A stretch of 44,021 nt of DNA from the NCBI RefSeq assembly GCF_964259225.1, contig NZ_CAXVKN010000006.1; one strand, written 5' to 3'. Each line of letters opens with the position of its first letter. The first letter of the stretch is position 1. The DNA comes from Catenibacterium mitsuoka_A. Lineage in GTDB: Bacteria; Bacillota_I; Bacilli_A; Erysipelotrichales; Coprobacillaceae. This document shows positions 16,909 to 24,756 of the stretch, in pieces. Position numbers and translations under genes: made by a program. Under the pieces are notes generated by a model. The model searched no databases. It worked only from the letters and a program-made list of their open reading frames with translations, and had not been told where the DNA came from.

Positions 16909-17388
16909 TTAATTTGTAAATTCAAAGGTGTAACCTTTGTGTGTTCGTTGTCTGCCATTATGCAAACACTCTGATACATTCGAGCCTGTCAATCCCAAAG
17001 TAGAACACGCCTTACTAATGTTAGAAAATTCACCTACAATTTCTCCGTTTAGTTTTCTAACACGAATACTCTTGTTCAGAAAAAGTGCTTTTTCCATGTT
17101 CTCTCTATGTGTCACCCATTCCAAATTAGAGACCGAGTTGTTATCCCGAATACCGTCTATATGATTCACCTCGGGGGAATGGTTATCGTTTGGAATAAAT
17201 GTCAGAGCAACAAGTCTGTGAACATACTCTTTCTTTCGCCTACCATCACCAGTAAACAGATTGATTTGCATATATCCGTTTGGCCTTCTGCTCGGATTCA
17301 TCAGCTTTTGATTAGAGTTCTTTCTTATTCGTCCTTCTGTAGAAACGCTATAAGCTGGGTACTCCTTAATCGTCTTGAATATCTCCAT
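16909..17388 (-). CDS. HNH homing-type endonuclease (NUMOD4-HNH-NUMOD1)
   Basis: The ATG at 17388 follows GGAGG by 8 nt, giving 159 residues. Residues 1-50 match the NUMOD4 pattern (FKTIKEYPAYSVSTEGRIRK and RPNGYMQINL). The HNH core follows, with VHRLVALTFIP and EVNHIDGIRDNNSVSNLEWVT. The C-terminus has a NUMOD1-like DNA-binding repeat (SNISKACSTLGLTGSNVSECL, then KGYTFEF). The gene splits scaffold from capsid, a place where free-standing homing endonucleases often invade phage genomes. It is a selfish element rather than a virion part. Confidence 0.92.
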   Translation of the reverse strand: MEIFKTIKEYPAYSVSTEGRIRKNSNQKLMNPSRRPNGYMQINLFTGDGRRKKEYVHRLVALTFIPNDNHSPEVNHIDGIRDNNSVSNLEWVTHRENMEKALFLNKSIRVRKLNGEIVGEFSNISKACSTLGLTGSNVSECLHNGRQRTHKGYTFEFTN

Positions 17389-17406
17389 ATTCACAACCTC
17401 CGTTGC

Positions 17407-17982
17407 TTACTGTTCTGAACCTGTTTCTGTATAAAGTGCTTTATATTCCTCCGGATTGTGTCTCGCCCAGTCTTCACGTTCCATAGCAGGTAAAGCACGG
17501 AATTTATCCAATGTCATGCCTGGATTGTCTCCATCTCCGGTAGGTTTAGGTGTGTCCTTTAGGACGTCAGCACGTATCTTCTTGTCAACGGCTTCGAGGT
17601 GTTTCTTCTGATTAGCGAATACCTTATCTGTATCGCCATCCACCATCGCCTCAGCAGTAGATTCAGCGAGTTTTTCTTCATACCCCATGCCTAAGAATTT
17701 CGCCTTGTATTTTGAGATATTGCTTTCACGTAGCAACTGATCATACTTAGCCTCTAACTCTGCTCGGTCTTCTGCTTCCTTCTGTTTCTGTAGTTCATCT
17801 TCTGAAAGTTTCGCTTTCAATTCCTTCTTCTTGGCTGCTAGTTCTGACGCAGTCTTATCAAAAACTTTCTTCTCGATGTAACCTGTATAATCGGGCTTCA
17901 TGTCATATGACTCCAAGGCTGCTAATTTTTCCTCAACTGTCATATCTGCATAGCCTTCAATTTCGTTAACGTTTATTTTCAT
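17407..17982 (-). CDS. Capsid scaffolding protein
   Basis: This 191-residue protein is rich in Glu, Lys and Ala and is mostly helical, with a long coiled coil (about 45-95: ELAAKKKELKAKLSEDELQKQKEAEDRAELEAK is the core region). Its Pro/Gly-containing C-terminal region includes MTLDKFRALPAMEREDW. Composition and place between portal and capsid match phage GP20-like scaffold proteins, which nucleate procapsid assembly and then leave. No protease domain is present. Confidence 0.82.
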   Translation of the reverse strand: MKINVNEIEGYADMTVEEKLAALESYDMKPDYTGYIEKKVFDKTASELAAKKKELKAKLSEDELQKQKEAEDRAELEAKYDQLLRESNISKYKAKFLGMGYEEKLAESTAEAMVDGDTDKVFANQKKHLEAVDKKIRADVLKDTPKPTGDGDNPGMTLDKFRALPAMEREDWARHNPEEYKALYTETGSEQ

Positions 17983-17989
17983 GCTGTAT

Positions 17990-18085
17990 CCTCCCGTCTT
18001 TTAACGTCTTCTGTGACTTTCTTTTATATGCGATTTAAGGTTTCTCTACCCAATATGTCTAAAATGCGATTTACGTCTTCTCTGA
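17990..18085 (-). repeat. Three imperfect repeats of about 36 bp between portal and scaffold
   Basis: In the minus-strand reading, GAGAAGACGTAAATCGCAT, GAGAAACCTTAAATCGCAT and CAGAAGACGTTAAAAGACG follow each other at about 36-bp spacing in a gap of about 108 bp without a gene. They could be a promoter or RNA element, or a decayed duplication. I see no terminator here. Confidence 0.4.
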
Positions 18086-18090
18086 CGCAT

Positions 18091-19533
18091 TTATTCTGTA
18101 GGCTCGTTATCTATTACCTGGTTGTTATTTCGAGCCTTTAATTCCTTCTGTTTGGCTCGCTTAGCCTGCTGCTCTTCGTAGTACTTCATGCTCATTGAGT
18201 AAGCAGATTCGGCATCCGAGAACATTCCACTATGCTGGAATGCCAACTGTGGATGAATCTTGTCCTGCTGTAACATTGAGATGAGCACCTGTGACTTACT
18301 CTGAATTGCTTCATAGTTACGACGAGTGAACTTCATGTCGATGTCCTTGAGTCTTAGATTGCAGTCTCCTAAATCTCGGCAGATTCGAAGAACTAGTTTC
18401 AACATTTTCTTCTCAGCCATCTTGAACACGTTCTCACTGTCCTTTGCTCTAGCCTCTGCATCTGACCAACCGTCACGAAGCAATACTGCTGAACCTGTAT
18501 CACTTGTAGAAGACCCACCATTTCTATTAGGCATTCCACATATTGTTAAAACCGAGTCGTAGCAGTCATTCTTCAATGTCTGCGACTGTGCCTGGTCTAG
18601 TTCTGTACTGACCACTCCCACATCTGCTTTCTGTCCGTCCTGTGACTTTACCTGGATTGCTCCAACTTCTCGCAGTTCCTGGAACTGGTCCTTAGTGATT
18701 TCACAGTTAACAAACTTGATGAATGCCTGGACAAGCTGTTCAACTCCGTCGAGTCTGTTACTTGCTAAGGTGTTCATCGCATCAAGCAGTGGCAGCACAA
18801 TCTCAAAAGACCCTAATCGAGCATTGTTTGCTGGATACTCGAAAATTGGAATCATTCCTAGAGCGTGTGGCTTACACCCAAGAAGTAGTCCATCCTCTGC
18901 ATAGAAGTAGTACTTATCTGTATAGATTGAATAACGCATTATCTTGTCGTCATCCTCTGCATACTTGACTGCCATCAGAGGTTTGTTGCCGATTTCGTTT
19001 GAATAGACCACGAACGTATCTCTAGGGTCGAGGGTGTACATCTCAAACGGTGCTTCATCCTCTTCACCTGGCTCATCGGGCAGAACTAGACGAAATGCTG
19101 TTCCACAAATCATCTGCCATTCAACAATCTGCTGGTCCTGTGCAGCTTTATCCTCAGCGAACATATATTCGTTAAGAGTGTTGATTTCATTTACAGTCTG
19201 TTCGTTGCCGTTACGACTTACATACTGAATAGGTTCCCCACACAGATAACCGACCTTGAACGAGACAATCTCATTCGCACGGTTCTCCACGATCTTGTTG
19301 CAGATTTCGGGACGTACGTCCTTCACTCTGTTAAGAATCGGCTGATTACCTTTGTAGTATTGGTAGAGGTAGTCAATCTCGCTTCTATTAAGGTCATGGT
19401 CATTCTTAGCCTTGAGGAGAACATCCATGACATTGTCGGGAGTGATTTCTTTGACACTTGATTTGATCACTCGTCTGCCTGTCATCACTCGTGACGGCAT
19501 CTTCGCTTTTGATTCATCTATCTTGTGACTCAT
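18091..19533 (-). CDS. Portal protein, SPP1 gp6-like
   Basis: This 480-residue protein follows GGAGG and lies between terL and scaffold, the canonical portal position. Characteristic segments are LNRSEIDYLYQYYKGNQPILNR, KIVENRANEIVSFKVGYLCGEP and LLDAMNTLASNRLDGVEQLVQAFIKFVN, all typical of the SPP1-type portal family, with a helical C-terminal barrel region and a Lys-rich tail. It forms the dodecameric ring through which terminase packages DNA. Confidence 0.93.
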   Translation of the reverse strand: MSHKIDESKAKMPSRVMTGRRVIKSSVKEITPDNVMDVLLKAKNDHDLNRSEIDYLYQYYKGNQPILNRVKDVRPEICNKIVENRANEIVSFKVGYLCGEPIQYVSRNGNEQTVNEINTLNEYMFAEDKAAQDQQIVEWQMICGTAFRLVLPDEPGEEDEAPFEMYTLDPRDTFVVYSNEIGNKPLMAVKYAEDDDKIMRYSIYTDKYYFYAEDGLLLGCKPHALGMIPIFEYPANNARLGSFEIVLPLLDAMNTLASNRLDGVEQLVQAFIKFVNCEITKDQFQELREVGAIQVKSQDGQKADVGVVSTELDQAQSQTLKNDCYDSVLTICGMPNRNGGSSTSDTGSAVLLRDGWSDAEARAKDSENVFKMAEKKMLKLVLRICRDLGDCNLRLKDIDMKFTRRNYEAIQSKSQVLISMLQQDKIHPQLAFQHSGMFSDAESAYSMSMKYYEEQQAKRAKQKELKARNNNQVIDNEPTE

Positions 19534-19550
19534 GCTGTCCTCCTTTCGGG

Positions 19551-19605
19551 CATAAAAAATAGGTGCATGACTGCTGAGGACTTAGCCTCGTGCAATCATG
19601 CACCC
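19551..19605 (-). terminator. Structured hairpin plus T-tract between terL and portal
   Basis: On the minus strand an outer stem GGTGCATGA / TCATGCACC encloses an inner stem GAGG / CCTC with loop sequence CTAAGT and is followed by TATTTTTTATG, 13 nt before the portal ribosome site. It can act as a terminator or attenuator between packaging and head genes. Its nested layout matches the hairpin at 21364-21411. Confidence 0.65.
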
Positions 19606-19701
19606 GTATGGTGGTACCACGTTAAGGGTACCTCACTACTTTATATTATACCACTATGAGGGTACTATACAAAGCGATTTATAAAGGAATATTAAAATAT
19701 T

Positions 19702-21342
19702 TTAAAAAGGTCTCTTGAATATCTGAACCTTCGCTCCGACAAGACTCTGAGCATATTCAGCGAGCATAGCCATTCCGTCGGGCACGTCATCGTGAGCGTT
19801 CTTCCCAGCCATTGTGTAAGAGCATAGGAAGTTCATCATCTTTCCGTAATCAGACTTTCTCTTGTACATTGAATCGTCCTTAAACAGGCAGTGTTCCTTC
19901 ACCCAGGCACTATTGACAATAATCTTTGTCTCCTTGTTGGCAGTGGTGAACTTAGTAGTGATATGAGTGATTCCACCCTTCTCCTTCACTGCCTCCTGTA
20001 CCTTCTCAGCCACTCGTCCACCAGCTGAGTTACTTTCGAATCGGCACATCTGCACCTTGTCTCTGACAAGTATCTCAGTCAGTCTCGCATCTACGATATT
20101 CGGCAGATTGTTATCACAGATACAGTCATCAATGTAATAATCCTCACCGTATACATAAGCCACTGGCAAGAATGCGTAGTCAGCACCCTTGTCCTTGGTA
20201 TCGCACACTGCGATGATTCCGTCGGGATCTCCCTTAGGAAGTTCGAAATATCTTCTCAGTTCATCTTCCGAGTAGACAAGACCTTCACGCTCGATAGGCT
20301 GACACATATACAGTGCTCGCCAGCTTGCATCGTCCATGATTTCTCTCTGAGCACGAAGCGTGGCAGTAGAATAACCCACACCGTAGTCATAATCGAAGTT
20401 AGACTCGTCGTTCTCGTCAAGTGCTGGTATATTGATGAACCTAGCGTCATCGTCATCACCGTATTTCTGCTGCAGGCGAGCAATTACATCATGAACCGAC
20501 CATGGTGTGGCGATGTGCAGCTCGACGCAATGATCCCCTTGTTTACGCTGTCTCAAGTCAGTTGTGTATGTCTCCCACAGCTTGTCTAGACGCTCTTTGG
20601 ATAATGCAACCTCTATACCCGAAACAAGGTCATCACAGTAAAGCAGATTCATCGCTCTATACAGACCAGCGTTACCTGTTCCGATAGAGGTAAACTCAAG
20701 CGTCTCGAATCTCTGCTTCTTGTCGATGTCGATACGACAATCCTTTGCATTTGTACTGCTCACCTGTATGCCAGGGAACACATCGTGCCATAAATACTCC
20801 CCTTCGGGGTCCAGGATACGAAGACATTCATCGTACACTCCTCGAATGAACGCATTACTGTGACTTCCCGACAACATCGGCTCGTTAGGAGTTCTGCCAG
20901 CAAGCCATGTCAGATAGAAGATGGCGAGTGTCGTCTTCCCTGTTCCTGGAGGGAGAGATATCGTAAGCAGTCTTATCTTCCTTTCTGCGAGGTCCTGCAT
21001 CGCTTCTGCGACCTGTTTAAGCACCTTTCTTCTAGGTGGATAGAATTTCTTGTCGGGGTCCCTGTTCCACTCGACATACAATAGATATGAATCAAAGTCA
21101 TGAGGTGCTGCAGCAAGCAGAACCTTCTTGTGCAGAGCAAACAGCCTGCGTATCTCCGACTCGTCTCTAAGCGTAGGCATACGCTTCTCAATCAGTTCTG
21201 ACAGAATCTTAAGATATCTGACCCCCAACTTCACGTCACGTTTCATAGCCTCAAGAGATGTGTAATATAAATCCTCTAGAACCTGGTAGTGACCTGGTGA
21301 GATTCTTATCGTCTCAAGAATCGTCTCAAGTAACTGCTCCAT
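19702..21342 (-). CDS. terL: Terminase large subunit
   Basis: This 546-residue protein is the packaging motor and nuclease. The ATPase has Walker A PPGTGKT at 131-137 and Walker B LLYCDD at 233-238. The RNase-H-like nuclease shows an Asp in IAVCDTKDKGADYAF (about 383) and a C-terminal HDDVPDGMAMLAEY. An extra N-terminal helical region of about 80 residues precedes the motor. It lies directly upstream of the portal gene but is separated from the small terminase by a serine recombinase and an AT-rich cassette, which is unusual. Structured hairpins flank the gene on both sides. Confidence 0.95.
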   Translation of the reverse strand: MEQLLETILETIRISPGHYQVLEDLYYTSLEAMKRDVKLGVRYLKILSELIEKRMPTLRDESEIRRLFALHKKVLLAAAPHDFDSYLLYVEWNRDPDKKFYPPRRKVLKQVAEAMQDLAERKIRLLTISLPPGTGKTTLAIFYLTWLAGRTPNEPMLSGSHSNAFIRGVYDECLRILDPEGEYLWHDVFPGIQVSSTNAKDCRIDIDKKQRFETLEFTSIGTGNAGLYRAMNLLYCDDLVSGIEVALSKERLDKLWETYTTDLRQRKQGDHCVELHIATPWSVHDVIARLQQKYGDDDDARFINIPALDENDESNFDYDYGVGYSTATLRAQREIMDDASWRALYMCQPIEREGLVYSEDELRRYFELPKGDPDGIIAVCDTKDKGADYAFLPVAYVYGEDYYIDDCICDNNLPNIVDARLTEILVRDKVQMCRFESNSAGGRVAEKVQEAVKEKGGITHITTKFTTANKETKIIVNSAWVKEHCLFKDDSMYKRKSDYGKMMNFLCSYTMAGKNAHDDVPDGMAMLAEYAQSLVGAKVQIFKRPF

Positions 21343-21363
21343 TAAAGCCTCCTAAAAGCAAAA

Positions 21364-21411
21364 AGGTGCGTCATCGACAGAGAACTTAATCTCTGTGCGA
21401 CAACGCACCTT
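21364..21411 (-). terminator. Structured hairpin plus T-tract between serine recombinase and terL
   Basis: On the minus strand an outer stem AAGGTGCGT / ACGCACCTT contains an inner stem CAGAGA / TCTCTG with TTAAGT in the loop and is followed by TTTTTGCTTTT. It ends 10-15 nt before the terL ribosome site. It would terminate or attenuate transcription after the recombinase gene and shares architecture and loop with the hairpin after terL. Confidence 0.65.
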
Positions 21412-21413
21412 CA

Positions 21414-22163
21414 TTACAGTGGCAGTATCGGAGTATGTACTCCTTTTACCCAGCCACTATCACCATACTTGTACATACCCTCGTAAAAGAGCCTGTTCTG
21501 TAGGATTCCTCGCACCGTAGACGGCTGAAATCTCTTTTCACGTCTCGTGCGATATCCTTTATCGTACAGTATATCACAAATGTCCTGTAAAGGAGTACCT
21601 CTTACGTCATGTTCCTCGAAGATGATCTCCACGATTGGTTTCTCCTTCTCGTCCAGGACAAGAGCACCGTCCGTACAGTGGTAGCCGTATGGCTTGTTTC
21701 CTCCCGAATAGCCACCACACTTCGCCTTGAGCGAGCGACCCTTACCTGTACGGAGGGCAATGTTTCGTCTTTCCTGTTCAGCAACGAACATAAGAAGAGA
21801 ACGGTAGATGTTGGCGAAATCATCGCCTTCTGAAAAGTGCTCCTCAGTCGAGAGCAGCTTGATGTTTCTCTTCTCCAGTGTATAGAAATAATAAAAATAC
21901 AATTTAGTGTCTCTTGCAACACGGTCATTCTTGAACACAATCACTGCATCATGACCAGGTAGGTCATCTGAATGGTACAATATCCTGTCGAGTTCGGGTC
22001 TGTTGTCCTTCGCTCCACTGATTGTATCGACCATCCAGTCAACAATGTCGTAATCATGCTCTTTTGCGTACTTGCTGATAGCATCTCTCTGCACCTCGAT
22101 ACCGTAGCGGTCATCTGATGACTGCTCCTCCGTTGAAACACGGATATAACCTATCGCTTTCAC
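21414..22163 (-). CDS. Serine recombinase, short form
   Basis: This 249-residue protein starts MKAIGYIRVSTEEQ, placing the nucleophile at Ser10. It continues with the resolvase-type catalytic core (GAKDNRPELDRIL, FKNDRVARD, EQERRNIALRTGKGR) and then a recombinase domain with YRTRREKRFQPSTVRGILQNRLFYEG. It ends soon after, without the zinc-ribbon and coiled-coil region of full-length large serine integrases. A tyrosine integrase is already present at the right end, so this is not needed for lysogeny. Inversion, resolution or self-mobility are possible roles. Its upstream region carries the dyad element at 22182-22291. Confidence 0.88.
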   Translation of the reverse strand: MKAIGYIRVSTEEQSSDDRYGIEVQRDAISKYAKEHDYDIVDWMVDTISGAKDNRPELDRILYHSDDLPGHDAVIVFKNDRVARDTKLYFYYFYTLEKRNIKLLSTEEHFSEGDDFANIYRSLLMFVAEQERRNIALRTGKGRSLKAKCGGYSGGNKPYGYHCTDGALVLDEKEKPIVEIIFEEHDVRGTPLQDICDILYDKGYRTRREKRFQPSTVRGILQNRLFYEGMYKYGDSGWVKGVHTPILPL

Positions 22164-22181
22164 GAGATATTCACCTCCCTC

Positions 22182-22291
22182 AAGTAGTTAAAGTAGTTCA
22201 AATCACCATTTTGCGTATAACTTCCTCTTAGTACGCGCGTATATAGCAAAAGTTTACGCAAAAACCGATTTTCAACTACTTCGACTACTTC
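22182..22291. repeat. Dyad element A, upstream of the serine recombinase
   Basis: Two arms of about 40 bp are inverted copies of each other: each has a tandem pair of 9-mers (AAGTAGTTA AAGTAGTTC type) and then TTTTGCGTATAACTT. The centre is not conserved. A related element (B) lies at 25838-25951 in the opposite orientation. It covers the gap between the recombinase and the HTH gene, and includes the HTH stop codon. It may bind a recombinase, replication protein or regulator. Confidence 0.65.
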
Positions 22292-22491
22292 TTAACGTAT
22301 TTTAATTCAATATCATAACCTAAAACGTCCAAAATCTTCACGAAAGTTGGATTTATGATGTTTTTCTTTTTAATCACCTGTCCGAGGTACTGAGGAGTTG
22401 TTCCAATCTTCTCTGCTATCTCGTTCTGAGTGATATCTTCCTCGATAATCTTGAACTGAACGTCTAATTCAGTATTATTTTTCAACATCAT
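22285..22491 (-). CDS. Small Cro/CI-type HTH protein
   Basis: This protein of 68 residues (ATG at 22491; a second ATG follows at once) contains an HTH pattern ITQNEIAEKIGTTPQYLGQVIKKKNIINPTF, followed by LDVLGYDIELKY. It overlaps the 3' end of the preceding HTH gene by 17 bp, so the pair is probably translated together. Likely a DNA-binding regulator of the cassette. A role as antitoxin is possible but no toxin is evident. Confidence 0.75.
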   Translation of the reverse strand: MMLKNNTELDVQFKIIEEDITQNEIAEKIGTTPQYLGQVIKKKNIINPTFVKILDVLGYDIELKYVKK

Positions 22492-22708
22492 CAATCACCC
22501 ATTCATATTTGCCATCTTTTGTTCGCACCACAAGTTCAGCGTCCATTATATCTAGCAGTTCCTTCATGGTACTGATTCGCATATTGGTCTCTCTAGTTAA
22601 CGGATTTCTAACCGCTGTGCTGCTTTTCTTGCCTGTTTCATCTGCGAGAGACTGATATGTTCTGTTATTGATTTTCATCAACATTCTGATAATTTTGCTC
22701 GGTTTCAT
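22475..22708 (-). CDS. Small HTH-like regulator
   Basis: This 77-residue protein has a strong AAGGAGG site and begins MKPSKIIRMLMKINNRTYQSLADETG, resembling the first helices of a XRE-type HTH domain, with MKELLDIMDAELVVR later. It is the first gene after a good minus-strand promoter (22732-22761). Together with the overlapping HTH gene it probably forms an autoregulated pair. Function inferred from pattern only. Confidence 0.65.
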   Translation of the reverse strand: MKPSKIIRMLMKINNRTYQSLADETGKKSSTAVRNPLTRETNMRISTMKELLDIMDAELVVRTKDGKYEWVIDDVEK

Positions 22709-22731
22709 ACACTTTTCCTCCTTACAGGTTT

Positions 22732-22793
22732 AATATAGCACTTTTCTGTTATATATGTCAATTATTAATGAATATTTTTGTACGTTAACGTAC
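22732..22793 (-). promoter_or_regulatory. Sigma-70 promoter and 14-bp palindrome upstream of the HTH pair
   Basis: On the minus strand TTGACA (22756-22761) is separated by 18 bp from TATATT (22732-22737). About 18 bp upstream of the -35 lies a perfect palindrome GTACGTTAACGTAC (22780-22793), related to the ACGTTTACGT-type sites seen at 24.7 and 26.0 kb. It likely drives the HTH pair and recombinase. Confidence 0.7.
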
Positions 22794-23076
22794 CTTTTTA
22801 AAATTTTTGGAAATTTAAGCCACTCACTGGCTCGGGTTTGCTGTGGCTATTTCCCCCACGGGTGGGCGTGTACCCTTAAAAGCAATTTAAACGACCATAC
22901 AAGCGACGTTTATATAATACCCTAACAAGTACACCAATGAACACAAAACAACGCTTATAAGCGATATTTTAAGCGTTTTAGATATATCCAGGCTTTAAGC
23001 TGCTATCATTGGTATGATTTACATTTAATCATGATCACATTATACGTTTACTTATGATAATTAAATGTAAAATAAA
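22794..23076. other. Intergenic stretch without recognised gene
   Basis: I see no coding sequence here. It contains a local GC-rich patch (CCCCCACGGGTGGGCG, about 22854-22869) and a long imperfect inverted repeat TTTACATTTAATCAT / ATGATAATTAAATGTAAA (about 23019-23072) with TATACGTTTACTT in its loop. The latter could be a terminator accessory hairpin or a binding site. Confidence 0.4.
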
Positions 23077-23099
23077 AAGCGCTGTATGATCAGCGCTTA
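23077..23099 (-). terminator. Rho-independent terminator
   Basis: AAGCGCTG / CAGCGCTT stem with a 6-nt loop, followed on the minus strand by TTTATTTTA. It closes the small AT-rich operon whose last gene is the 24-residue membrane peptide; the peptide's stop codon lies inside the stem. Confidence 0.75.
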
Positions 23100-23171
23100 T
23101 TTCTGTATTTTTGCCAGCTCGACAATAACGAGAACCGGAAAAAACAATATTAATAATATCAATTCTAACAC
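23097..23171 (-). CDS. Tiny single-membrane-span peptide
   Basis: A GTG codon 9 nt after AGGAG opens a 24-codon frame rich in Leu, Ile, Phe and Val (core LILLILFFPVLVIVELAK), one hydrophobic span with a basic C-terminus. It lies just after the YqaJ-accessory-like gene and before a terminator. It resembles small membrane peptides such as type I toxins or phage membrane effectors, but no antisense RNA is evident. Existence as a gene is plausible, not certain. Confidence 0.45.
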   Translation of the reverse strand: MLELILLILFFPVLVIVELAKIQK

Positions 23172-23186
23172 CTTTATTTACTCCTA

Positions 23187-23450
23187 TTATTTAACAATAA
23201 ATCTATTTATCTTACTACTTACTACATAAGCATTGTATAGATCATTATGATCTAATTTAAAAGCCTTACTATTAAAACGGCTGCTATTTACCAACTTATT
23301 GGTAACTTTATATATACCAATATAAATAGTATCATTGTTTCCCATTAAAGCAATAATTTCATGTTTTAATTGATCATTGCTATTTTTTAACATGTCAATC
23401 ATGTTTTGATTTTCTTTAAATTCTTTTACTAAATTTTCTAACTTATTCAT
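23187..23450 (-). CDS. Small protein like the accessory/C-terminal segment of YqaJ exonucleases
   Basis: This 87-residue protein has an N-terminal helix and a C-terminal segment with YKVTNKLVNSSRFNSKAFKLDHNDLYNAY and a closing RFIVK. The pattern (SSRFDSKAFK..HPDLY) is common in small phage proteins encoded beside YqaJ exonucleases, and the same helix-plus-strand layout forms the C-terminus of the YqaJ gene in this window. It has an AT-rich codon use unlike the rest of the phage. It may interact with recombination proteins; this is inference. Confidence 0.65.
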   Translation of the reverse strand: MNKLENLVKEFKENQNMIDMLKNSNDQLKHEIIALMGNNDTIYIGIYKVTNKLVNSSRFNSKAFKLDHNDLYNAYVVSSKINRFIVK

Positions 23451-23454
23451 TTTC

Positions 23455-23784
23455 TCACTCCTTATTTAACCAGTTATTAATTAATTCCCTGTTATATGAA
23501 TCTAGTCCAAAGGCTTCTAAGGTGATCGATTTTTCAGCCCTTAAAGCTGCTATTTCAATATCTGATACAATATACATTTTATCAAGCCTTATATTATAGA
23601 ATGTTGCGCCAGCGTTGAAATTGCTAAGGCTTTCCCATGTCTCTGATATCATATACATATCTGACATGTCTAAATTTAGCATCATATCAACTAGACAGCT
23701 GTCTAGTGATGTAGGTATAACATCATCATTTTCATATTTAATATGAAAATTGCCATTTTCAAACTCTTTAATAATCATAATCAA
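23455..23784 (-). CDS. Hypothetical protein of the AT-rich cassette
   Basis: This 109-residue acidic protein starts MIMIIKEFENGNFHIKYENDD and contains CLVDMMLNLDMSDMYMISETWESL. I do not recognise it. Codon use is strongly AT-rich. It overlaps the end of the upstream gene by 17 bp. Its small size, acidity and place in a cassette of unknown genes would suit an inhibitor or DNA-mimic type protein, but nothing in the sequence proves that. Confidence 0.65.
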   Translation of the reverse strand: MIMIIKEFENGNFHIKYENDDVIPTSLDSCLVDMMLNLDMSDMYMISETWESLSNFNAGATFYNIRLDKMYIVSDIEIAALRAEKSITLEAFGLDSYNRELINNWLNKE

Positions 23785-23998
23785 TCACTCCTTTTAAAAT
23801 GTAATTACTTCTTTCAACACGCTCATTATATGCGGCTATGGTGCGCTTACTAGTACAATTATGCACTATTATATTATCTGTATAATTCAATCTAGAAAAG
23901 GCGCGCGCCTTTTCTAGATCATCGAACCAGGCTAGAAGCATCCCGGTGCTCTCGCCTATCAACCACGTATTATATTTAACACTATAGAATGTTTTCAT
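23768..23998 (-). CDS. Hypothetical protein of the AT-rich cassette
   Basis: This 76-residue protein starts MKTFYSVKYNTWLIGESTGMLLAWFDDLEKARAF and ends VIDYDY. It follows an AGGAGG-type site and is unrecognised. The FDDLEKARAF and ERVERSNYIL segments suggest a small alpha/beta protein. It is coupled to its neighbours in the same operon. Confidence 0.65.
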   Translation of the reverse strand: MKTFYSVKYNTWLIGESTGMLLAWFDDLEKARAFSRLNYTDNIIVHNCTSKRTIAAYNERVERSNYILKGVIDYDY

Positions 23999-24011
23999 TT
24001 TAAAAACCTCC

Positions 24012-24695
24012 TTAAATTCCGCATAAATCGCTTATATTATCTAAATAACAATATGACACACGTTCCACATCACCTACGCATAAATCATTATAAGCATGTG
24101 CGAGTGTGTCGAACTCTTTATATTTTTCTTTCAGATTGTTATATGCTGCTTTTAATTTTTCGATGTATGCGGGTATGTCGTTTATATACTCATTTACGTT
24201 ATACACTCTTAAGTGATCAGCAGTTACAACCTGTATACGATTATTTTCAAGTACTTTATGATCGTTATCACTGTCGATGTTTAAAGAAAAATGATGATCA
24301 TAATCAATAACATAAATTTCAGTGTAATAATTTCTATCGAAAATACTTATACTAAACCCAGTTAACTCTCTAAATTCATTACAAATTTTATCCCTTGTTT
24401 TAGGGCCGTATTGTTTGTTTTGGTACTTTTCTAAAATCTGTATAATGACAGGTTTTAACTCCTCAAGCGCTGCAACTTGTAAATTATAGTGTTGTAATTT
24501 CAACACTAAATGTAGATAATTTTCTTTTCTCGATAATGTATTTAGATCATTTGTAAGTGCCTTACGTTTTTCAAAGCGTTCTAGTGGGCTGTCACCAGTG
24601 ATACTACTTTCTAACTCCTTATAACTTCTTTTTGTGCTTTCGATTTCAGCACTTGTTTTAGCAATTGTCGCAAGCATTTCTTTATATTTTTCCAT
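24012..24695 (-). CDS. Hypothetical coiled-coil protein of the AT-rich cassette
   Basis: This 227-residue protein begins with a helical region (residues 1-90, with AEIESTKRSYKELESSI) and continues with a beta-containing middle (FSISIFDRNYYTEIYVIDYDHHFSLN) and a further helix with IEKLKAAYNNLKEKYKEF. A strong AAGGAGG site precedes it. It is the first gene of the AT-rich operon, behind a promoter whose spacer holds a CACGTTTACGTATAC site. I do not recognise the family. Confidence 0.65.
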   Translation of the reverse strand: MEKYKEMLATIAKTSAEIESTKRSYKELESSITGDSPLERFEKRKALTNDLNTLSRKENYLHLVLKLQHYNLQVAALEELKPVIIQILEKYQNKQYGPKTRDKICNEFRELTGFSISIFDRNYYTEIYVIDYDHHFSLNIDSDNDHKVLENNRIQVVTADHLRVYNVNEYINDIPAYIEKLKAAYNNLKEKYKEFDTLAHAYNDLCVGDVERVSYCYLDNISDLCGI

Positions 24696-24727
24696 GTTTT
24701 CGTTCCTCCTTTACTTTCGACATGATT

Positions 24728-24756
24728 ATTATTACACGTTTACGTATACTTTACAA
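24728..24756 (-). promoter_or_regulatory. Promoter with operator-like palindrome in the spacer
   Basis: On the minus strand TTGTAA (24751-24756) and TAATAA (24728-24733) are 17 bp apart; between them lies GTATACGTAAACGTGT. The same motif recurs upstream of the small terminase gene. The position between -35 and -10 suggests a repressor operator. Confidence 0.6.

Noticed and set aside
19603..19640. T-box-like sequence GGTGGTACCACG on the plus strand
   Set aside because: It resembles the T-box antiterminator motif, but there is no stem I or specifier region and no rightward gene follows; the sequence is better explained by the hairpin and GTGGTACCAC palindrome.
21414..22163. Serine recombinase as the main phage integrase
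   Set aside because: It lacks the long C-terminal zinc-ribbon/coiled-coil region, lies in the packaging module away from the ends, and a full tyrosine integrase is present at the right end.
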